Position numbers and translations under genes: made by a program. This document shows positions 51,243-56,811 of a stretch of 56,811 nucleotides of DNA, in pieces (the first letter of the stretch is position 1; each line of letters opens with the position of its first letter). Location: contig JAEUIR010000004.1 of the NCBI GenBank assembly GCA_016795025.1, forward strand, positions 1-56,811. The letters run 5' to 3'. The notes below the pieces were generated by a model, which was not told the origin of the DNA, ran no database searches, and saw nothing but the letters and a program-made list of their open reading frames with translations. The DNA is from Phycisphaerales bacterium (GTDB lineage: Bacteria > Planctomycetota > Phycisphaerae > UBA1845 > Fen-1342).

Positions 51243-51485
51243 CGAGTCGCTCCTAAGTGGTTACGTGGCTCGCACTCAGCCGACAGCGCTGGAGGCTGCC
51301 GGCCACACCCGATTTCCCCCGACCGAACTACCCCTAGCATAATGCTGCCACCCCCGATTTCAAAAGCAAGTTCGTAACAGAATTGTCACGGCTCACGGTC
51401 GGCGAGCGGCGTGATTTTGCGTGATGGCTGCGGCTGGTCCGGCTTGAATGGGGTTTGCAGGATTGCAGAATCCGGAGGATGAAAT

Positions 51486-51516
51486 CGGGGCCCGCCTGCC
51501 CGGACCGCGGGCCCCG
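51486..51516 (-). repeat. Perfect GC-rich hairpin
   Basis: CGGGGCCCGC (51486-51495) and GCGGGCCCCG (51507-51516) pair perfectly over ten bases with an 11-base loop. There is no clear T-run on either side. It may reduce read-through from the gene ending at 51649. Confidence 0.5.
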
Positions 51517-51537
51517 CTGGATGGCGTCGAACCTAGT

Positions 51538-51585
51538 GCTCCGTCAACTCCGAATTGACGGGGAGCATCGGCGTCTCGCCGGTGC
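51538..51585 (-). repeat. Dispersed intergenic repeat, family 2, copy 2
   Basis: On the minus strand CGCCGATGCTCCCC (51573-51560) is followed by TTGACGGAGC (51547-51538), as at 101-133. The core also forms an imperfect hairpin: GCATCGGCG (51565-51573) against CGCCGGTGC (51577-51585), with one G-U. Confidence 0.6.
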
Positions 51586-51648
51586 GCGTCGGCGACCCCG
51601 TCGCTGCGAAACCACGGACATCTCCGCTAACTCAACTATGACAGAACA

Positions 51649-53316
51649 TTAGCATCCACTATTCAGTACGCAGTCCACGAACGGATCGATATCAAAGTTG
51701 TCGACGCTGCCGTCGTTGTTCACGTCGGCCAGATCGCGGTCGCAATTGGGAAATTGCGCTGCGTAGCCGGCCGGATTGACTAACGCCAGTACGAACGCGT
51801 CGATGTCAAAGTTGTTCACGACGCCGTCGCAGTTGAGATCACCGGGTTGATAGATCGGTCGATTCGACCAGATGCGAACAATCTGAGCAATCTCGTCGAG
51901 ATGCACCATGTCCATCGCGCGATCATTATTCACATCAACCAGAATCGCGCAGGCCGGGTTGCTTGCGGCCGGGAAATCCTGAACGAACGTGAACGTACCG
52001 CTTCCGTTGTTTTGCCAGAGGCGCCAGAAGCCGCTGCCGAAGTTCGAACCAAGCATGTCGAGATCGCCGTCGCCGTCGAGATCCGCGAGGTCTGTCGCGG
52101 GCGTATGGCCACCGATCGCATACGTGGTGGCCGCGGTGAGTGCGCCGGCACCGTTCCCACGCAAGATTGCGTTATTGCCCGCGCCCGAGTTGGCGCAAGC
52201 CACATCCATATTGCCGTCGCCGTTCACGTCGCCGCAAACCACAACCCAGGGCGGCCCGCCGCAGGCCCGCGTTGAGATCAACGTAAACGTGCCATTGCCG
52301 TTGCCGCGGAGAATGGTAATTGTCGAGCTGCTTTCGTTGCCGATCACAAGATCGAGGATTCCATCATTGTTCATGTCGGCGGCGCAAAGCCCGTATTCCG
52401 CATTCCCTCCTCCTTCGATCAGAGTGGCCGCGCCAAACACGCCCGCTCCGTTGTTCAACATCAACGCCACCCGGCTCACGCCCGGCACGGAGCAGGCGAT
52501 GTCCTGATCCCCGTCGCCGTCCATGTCGAAGGCGGCCAAACCGCGCGCTGAACCGCCGAGCGCGACGTCCTGTCGTGGTCCGAATGTCCCGTTGCCATTG
52601 CCGCGCAGGATCGTCACATCATTGGTTGTGTAATTGCCCGTCGCAATGTCGAGGTTGCCGTCATTATCAAAATCCGCGGCAGCGTTCGGACTCGGCAGGC
52701 CGCCGGTGGTGGCGCTGGGAATCACGCGCGGCCCGAAATCGCCGCTGCCGTCCGCCTGATTGAGATAAACGCGGATGTCAGCGGACTCTTCGCAGACAAT
52801 CGCGAGATCGACCCAGTCGTCCTCGTTCAAATCCGACGCCTGGCCGCCGTAAATGCGCGGAAATTCGCCCGGAAAATCCTCGACGGTGAATTCCTGCGTC
52901 ATCGTGAATTGTCGCGTGGCCTGTCCGGCCGCGATCATGAATTGATAAACGTAACCGGCGGCGCGAAGCGGGCTGCCGTCTGTGGCCTGGATGTCGTGAG
53001 AGAGCGTCACCGTGACCATCTCGCCGGCATGAAAAGCCCGGGATGGCGTGAAACGAATCGTCTGGCCGCCATTCTCCAATGCAACGCTTCCCGGCATTGA
53101 ACCAACGTGATTGCCAAAGACGCGAAAGCTGCTGTTGGTGACGGTCGCCGCATTTACCGGCTGGCCGAAGTTAATGTCGATCACGGGCGAGAGAGAGACG
53201 ACCATCGAGTGACGAGTAGGAGAGTGAGAAACGACGGTCAACGCGCCTGCGGTGGCAAGCGCAACCGGCATCGAGAACGCGACGGCGAACAGCGAGCGAG
53301 TCAGTTTGCTGCGCAT
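51649..53316 (-). CDS. FG-GAP/VCBS-repeat protein with dockerin-like tail
   Basis: 555 residues; GGAGG lies five bases before the ATG. The signal is [18 protein letters not shown]. An Ig-like domain of the Big_5 type (about 25-125, [22 protein letters not shown]) is followed by five or more FG-GAP/VCBS repeats with calcium loops ([69 protein letters not shown]), which form an integrin-like propeller. Two dockerin EF-hands end it ([33 protein letters not shown]). It is likely a secreted adhesion or carbohydrate-interaction protein. Confidence 0.88.
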   Translation of the reverse strand: MRSKLTRSLFAVAFSMPVALATAGALTVVSHSPTRHSMVVSLSPVIDINFGQPVNAATVTNSSFRVFGNHVGSMPGSVALENGGQTIRFTPSRAFHAGEMVTVTLSHDIQATDGSPLRAAGYVYQFMIAAGQATRQFTMTQEFTVEDFPGEFPRIYGGQASDLNEDDWVDLAIVCEESADIRVYLNQADGSGDFGPRVIPSATTGGLPSPNAAADFDNDGNLDIATGNYTTNDVTILRGNGNGTFGPRQDVALGGSARGLAAFDMDGDGDQDIACSVPGVSRVALMLNNGAGVFGAATLIEGGGNAEYGLCAADMNNDGILDLVIGNESSSTITILRGNGNGTFTLISTRACGGPPWVVVCGDVNGDGNMDVACANSGAGNNAILRGNGAGALTAATTYAIGGHTPATDLADLDGDGDLDMLGSNFGSGFWRLWQNNGSGTFTFVQDFPAASNPACAILVDVNNDRAMDMVHLDEIAQIVRIWSNRPIYQPGDLNCDGVVNNFDIDAFVLALVNPAGYAAQFPNCDRDLADVNNDGSVDNFDIDPFVDCVLNSGC

Positions 53317-53631
53317 CGAAACCTCCGAATTTATGTTTCAATCAACGGATGTGGCGCGCATGCGAGCGCACGCGGAAGACGGACCACCATCCAGCGCCGG
53401 CATCATCCTAGCAAGCCGCGGAATGAACACAAAGCAAATTTGTCGAGGCGACCGAGTTTAGGCGGATTGTGAAGCCCGGCCAAACTGCGCGTTTTTGCAC
53501 GCGGGGTTGCGAAACCGGTTTTGACGGCGGGTGTCGGCCCCCAATTGTGAAGGCCCGACGTCGTCATTTCATCCACGCCTAAAATTTAGCGGCCATATTC
53601 CTCCGTCACATCCTATCGATATGCCCGCACG
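53317..53631. other. Intergenic region without a recognisable gene
   Basis: 315 bases between two dockerin genes on the same strand. The only notable piece is the 10-bp palindrome AAACCGGTTT (53512-53521). The short reading frames here lack starts with an RBS. Confidence 0.5.
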
Positions 53632-54990
53632 CTAATCCCCCGCCAATAGCAGTACGAACGGGTCGATGTCGAAATTGTTCAACGCTCCGTCTTCATCGAT
53701 ATCGCCGATGATGACGGCCGCGTCTTCGGGGATGTTGTATGTCGCCGCGTAGGCCGGCAGGTTGCTAAGCGCGAAAACAAATGCGTCAATGTCGAAGTTA
53801 TTGACCAGGCCGTCGCGGTTCATGTCGCCGGGGAGGAACGGGGTAAGCGAGGTGAGATACCAGCCGGCGCCAGGGCCATTGTAAGCACCCCATAAAACGG
53901 CAACCACGTCGTTGTCGATGGCGAGGCGTTTGCGGATATCGTCGATCACCCGATAAGGCGCCGCGCCGGAGTTTTCTGTAAAATCAAACGGCGGTCCCAG
54001 CGCGACCCACTGCGCATCAAGCAGTTGAAGATGAAAGAGCGTATTACTGACTCTCGTGAGTAGCACACAGGCGCCTTGATCGTCAAATGTTACATCGTAA
54101 TATAGTCCATCCAGTTCGGCGGCGCGCACAACCGTGCCATCAATCAACCGACGCTGTAAGTAAATCACTCCTGGCGGATTCGAGCTAAACGCAATTCCAA
54201 GTTCATCGTTCAAGAGAATCTCTACACAATCACTTACAACGTCATACAATGCGACTTCCACTGGCGCATCAAATGCACTATCCGGATACACTATTTGATA
54301 GAATACGCGCGTGAACTGTCCATTACTGAAGTAGTTTGTATACGACACAACGGCATAGCTGCTTTCCGGCGAGATTTCTACATCGGAAATAGTGTTGTAA
54401 CCTCCCATGGGACCGACAAATTGCGTGAGATTGCCAAGCGGCTGGAGATCAATAGAATACCAGCGCATCGAGTACGCCTGAACCCCAATCAACGCCAAAA
54501 CGTTGGACTCAGAAATCCCAACTAATCGTGTTGGCGCGTTCTGCATATGTCCGACAAGCGTGGAAGGCGCCAGCGGCTCGCCCTGCGACGAGAATATCCG
54601 CAGCCAATTGCCTCCGGTTCCAGTGCGCGCGCCCCAGAATGCAACGGTGCGCCCCGAGCGCGCGTCCGCGGAGTGGGAAATCGCCCGCTCCGCGCGATCC
54701 GGGTCGACCCATACGGGGTTATGAAGCGGAAACAGCCAGTGATCAAAGTGCTGTATGCCCAATTGCTCTTGCGCATCGGGAACTTCCAGCCAGCCGCTGA
54801 TGGCGATCACGCCGCTGTCCACAGACATATCCAGTTGATGGTCAAAGTTAAATGGCGATATGTTGCGGTGACTGCGCAGATAGGCGCGCTCTCCGATGTG
54901 AACCACATCGCGGTTGATTTGTGCCGTGGCGGCTTGAAGCGCCCACCCGGCCATCAAGTATATAGCGATTGCCAACAGAAAGGCTTTCAC
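53632..54990 (-). CDS. Exported propeller-like dockerin protein
   Basis: 452 residues from a GTG at 54990 (GGAG eight bases upstream), which overlaps the stop of the upstream gene as GTGA. The signal KAFLLAIAIYLMAGWALQAATAQ fits that start; the longer frame only gives an Arg-rich stretch. The body is made of short strand repeats (RTVAFWGARTGTGGNWLRIF, SNVLALIGVQAYSMRWYSID, YAVVSYTNYFSNGQFTRVF, GVIYLQRRLIDGTVV) consistent with a beta-propeller. Two dockerin EF-hands end it: [17 protein letters not shown] and DIDEDGALNNFDIDPF. The coding sequence is less GC-rich than its neighbours around 54040-54450. Confidence 0.83.
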   Translation of the reverse strand: MKAFLLAIAIYLMAGWALQAATAQINRDVVHIGERAYLRSHRNISPFNFDHQLDMSVDSGVIAISGWLEVPDAQEQLGIQHFDHWLFPLHNPVWVDPDRAERAISHSADARSGRTVAFWGARTGTGGNWLRIFSSQGEPLAPSTLVGHMQNAPTRLVGISESNVLALIGVQAYSMRWYSIDLQPLGNLTQFVGPMGGYNTISDVEISPESSYAVVSYTNYFSNGQFTRVFYQIVYPDSAFDAPVEVALYDVVSDCVEILLNDELGIAFSSNPPGVIYLQRRLIDGTVVRAAELDGLYYDVTFDDQGACVLLTRVSNTLFHLQLLDAQWVALGPPFDFTENSGAAPYRVIDDIRKRLAIDNDVVAVLWGAYNGPGAGWYLTSLTPFLPGDMNRDGLVNNFDIDAFVFALSNLPAYAATYNIPEDAAVIIGDIDEDGALNNFDIDPFVLLLAGD

Positions 54991-56811
54991 GATCCATACT
55001 CCGCGTACAACCGCCCGACCACTTCCCAGAAGTGTGCCCAGCCGGCTTCGTCCTCTTGATCTTGTGAGGATTCCGATGCCCCGTCGCCGCCACCACCGGG
55101 CGCCTGGGCGCCTTCTCCGCCGCCGCTGCATGCGGGAGAGCAATCACAACATGCCGGCGTCGTTCCGTATCCGGCCGAGCAGCGAGTATCATTGACAATG
55201 AGGTTCACAAATGGAGTGATATCAAAGTTGTTAAAGACGCCGTCATTATTACAGTCGGCCACGCCAAGCAGGTTTACGCCAAATCGTTCGCCAAAGCCGG
55301 TGTCCTCACCAGCACCATTGGGTGGGTCAGGGTTCGTATGTTCCCACCAATAAGAATCTGTGATTGCCAACGCAAAGGCATCAATGTCGAAATTGTTCCG
55401 GCAACCGTCGCCATTCAGGTCGCCCAGCAGAGGTCGGAGCGCCAGCACGTAGCCGCGTGAACTGATGATCAGCGTGCCATCCTCGTCGATCGCCGGCGGG
55501 CCTTCGATCTGTCGGCGAAGATTGAGTCCGTCACAGCACAACGGCGGTGGGGTTGTTGGGTCGTCGAAGCGCGGGTCGAACGCTATAGCACCCCACGCTC
55601 GCAAGATTATATTCGTTACAGGATCTCTTGCGTTCTGAAACGCATACACTAGGCCGCCGTCACCGCCCGAGCCCGCGATTCCTACATAAAACCGGCCAGC
55701 CGAGTCGCCGGCCATATGCACCCAACGCCACGCCAATTTGGTAATGTACCAGTTATCGAAAAGTCCAGCGCCGGAAATCGCGCCGGTTGCACCCGCTGGG
55801 CCCAAATACCGACGCATCTCGCCGTCTTCATTGACGACGATGAAATGACGATCTGGAAAGACGACCGGCGTACCTGAATACGAATTCCCTAATCTGGGCG
55901 GGGCACCAAACTCCTCCCAGCTAAAGCAGTAGTAGTCACGGATCGAGAGCGCACCCGTTCCGGTGACGATATTGTCGAAGGAGTAGACTCCGGAATTGTC
56001 GGAGGCGACAACGCCATCCGCGAGTTCACGCGCGGCTCGAGTCCAGTCGTGTACGGTAACAGAGCCGTAGGCGCCCCACGGCGCCAGCGTGCCACAGTCA
56101 TCAATGCGCTCGATCATTTCGTCAATAAAGCTGGCGCGAACACCGCTCAACATAGGATCCGTCGGAATGTAGCCTTGACCACGAAACGACGGCGTAAGAA
56201 TCAGGTTGGAATCGCCCGTGGATATCGGCGAGACCGCCGGCGTTTGCAAAATCTCGCCGTTTAGGCGCAGCAGGACATAAGGATTCGATGAGGGCGGCCG
56301 CCCTGTATCCGGATCTAAACGGTACAAGCGAGTATGCAGATTCGGGCCTCCGACTTCAATCGTGCCCACGACGAAGACGAAGTCCTCGTCCGGATTCGTC
56401 CCGCCAACAATCGTGTTTGCAAACGTAGCGGAGCCGGATTCAATATCGATTCCCGGCTCCGACGCTGGTGTAAACCGAGCTCCAGCTCCATCGTAGGTGG
56501 GATCCGGGAACTTCCAAACCAACGGAGGTGACGGTGGCAACGGATCAGCACAATTGGATGGCATTGCGCTGATATCATGACAATAAACACGCCAGTTCGT
56601 GCGCACAATCGAGTACGTCCTGGATTGACCCGCGACACTTCTGCGAATGATGAGCGGCGTGGACATCACATGTTCGGTCTCGGTCGTGCTGGGATTTAGC
56701 ACGTATTCCGCAATATGGGGTATAGCTTGCGTCGGCAACTCGTTACCGATGTTGCAGGGATGGAACCGAAAAATACGCACGCGCGGGTTATAAGACCGCT
56801 CACCAGCCTGG
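54987..56811 (-). CDS. Propeller-like dockerin protein, 5' end cut by the window
   Basis: About 608 codons are visible and the frame stays open to the window edge, so the start and signal peptide are probably outside. The first candidate start inside (GTG 56780) gives no signal peptide. Beta-rich repeats (FVFVVGTIEVGGPNLHTRLYRLD, GRFYVGIAGSGGDGGLVYAF, GTLIISSRGYVLALRPL) look like a PQQ-type propeller. Two dockerin EF-hands follow, [17 protein letters not shown] and DCNNDGVFNNFDITPF, separated by an unusual insertion rich in Pro, Gly and Trp. A Cys-rich, Gly-rich tail of about 55 residues extends beyond the second unit. It is coupled to the next gene by GTGA. Confidence 0.8.
   Translation of the reverse strand, partial: QAGERSYNPRVRIFRFHPCNIGNELPTQAIPHIAEYVLNPSTTETEHVMSTPLIIRRSVAGQSRTYSIVRTNWRVYCHDISAMPSNCADPLPPSPPLVWKFPDPTYDGAGARFTPASEPGIDIESGSATFANTIVGGTNPDEDFVFVVGTIEVGGPNLHTRLYRLDPDTGRPPSSNPYVLLRLNGEILQTPAVSPISTGDSNLILTPSFRGQGYIPTDPMLSGVRASFIDEMIERIDDCGTLAPWGAYGSVTVHDWTRAARELADGVVASDNSGVYSFDNIVTGTGALSIRDYYCFSWEEFGAPPRLGNSYSGTPVVFPDRHFIVVNEDGEMRRYLGPAGATGAISGAGLFDNWYITKLAWRWVHMAGDSAGRFYVGIAGSGGDGGLVYAFQNARDPVTNIILRAWGAIAFDPRFDDPTTPPPLCCDGLNLRRQIEGPPAIDEDGTLIISSRGYVLALRPLLGDLNGDGCRNNFDIDAFALAITDSYWWEHTNPDPPNGAGEDTGFGERFGVNLLGVADCNNDGVFNNFDITPFVNLIVNDTRCSAGYGTTPACCDCSPACSGGGEGAQAPGGGGDGASESSQDQEDEAGWAHFWEVVGRLYAEYGS

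Larger units (their letters stand above)
51243..51648. other. 406-bp intergenic region with hairpin and repeat
   Basis: It contains the RBS of the downstream dockerin gene, the perfect 10-bp hairpin at 51486-51516, and copy 2 of the family 2 repeat at 51538-51585. No gene with a start and RBS is visible. Confidence 0.6.

Noticed and set aside
51455-51652. Short frame in the 406-bp intergenic region
   Set aside because: It crosses a perfect hairpin and a dispersed repeat and lacks an RBS.
8612-56811. A complete cellulosome gene cluster
   Set aside because: Dockerin-like tails are present, but there is no cohesin, scaffoldin or clear glycoside hydrolase in the window.

Overview
The window looks like chromosomal DNA of a GC-rich, Gram-negative-type planctomycete, most likely related to the Phycisphaerae. 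This is an inference from gene content, not from a marker gene. The clues are seven exported proteins ending in nearly identical dockerin-like EF-hand tails (consensus GDxNCDGxVNNFDIDxFV), several lipoproteins and an outer-membrane beta-barrel, an ECF sigma factor followed directly by a tiny zinc-finger protein, a hybrid histidine kinase with its response regulator, and housekeeping genes scattered one by one instead of in the usual operons (etfB without etfA, E1-beta without E1-alpha, rpmH without rnpA or dnaA, pyrC without pyrB).

Layout. 0-8.5 kb holds ndk, a coupled TIR / TIR-like / cupin trio, a Tat-exported superoxide dismutase, a frameshifted GT-C glycosyltransferase, a membrane protein, ParA plus a VanZ-like protein, a free-methionine-R-sulfoxide reductase, a GT9 glycosyltransferase and a PEBP protein. 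8.6-23.6 kb holds a dockerin protein, the sigma/zinc-finger pair, a chemoreceptor, an S41 protease, a surface protein with a sorting-like tail, a MacB-type permease, EtfB, a DUF4287/DUF5655 protein, a second dockerin protein, a cyanophycinase-like lipoprotein, E1-beta, FabG and MgtC/SapB. 23.7-31.2 kb is a surface-protein block: a lipoprotein made almost wholly of 25 calcium-binding 13-residue repeats, a lipoprotein of about 1476 residues with IPT/TIG domains, calcium repeats and a Ser/Thr-rich amphipathic segment, and a third lipoprotein. 31.2-43.7 kb holds queA, a sulfotransferase-like gene, CYTH, an outer-membrane barrel coupled to a lipoprotein, a small membrane protein, tRNA-Leu(GAG) and tRNA-Arg(ACG), a capsule-type glycosyltransferase, a homocysteine methyltransferase, pyrC and the two-component pair. 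43.9-56.8 kb is a second surface block of five dockerin proteins, one fused to a beta-propeller and a diheme cytochrome module, interrupted by a SpoIIE-type phosphatase, a DUF192 lipoprotein and rpmH.

How it works together. The dominant theme is export to the cell surface: lipoproteins, calcium-dependent repeats, dockerin tails, polysaccharide glycosyltransferases and a porin-like barrel. No cohesin partner for the dockerins is visible here. Intergenic regions carry two small dispersed repeat families. One has two exactly 78-bp copies bounded by 8-bp inverted ends. The other has the core CGCCGATGCTCCCC. The most interesting candidates are the TIR/TIR-like/cupin trio, the NNFDID-dockerin set including the cytochrome fusion, and the giant lipoprotein whose Ser/Thr-rich stretch resembles a pore-forming hairpin.
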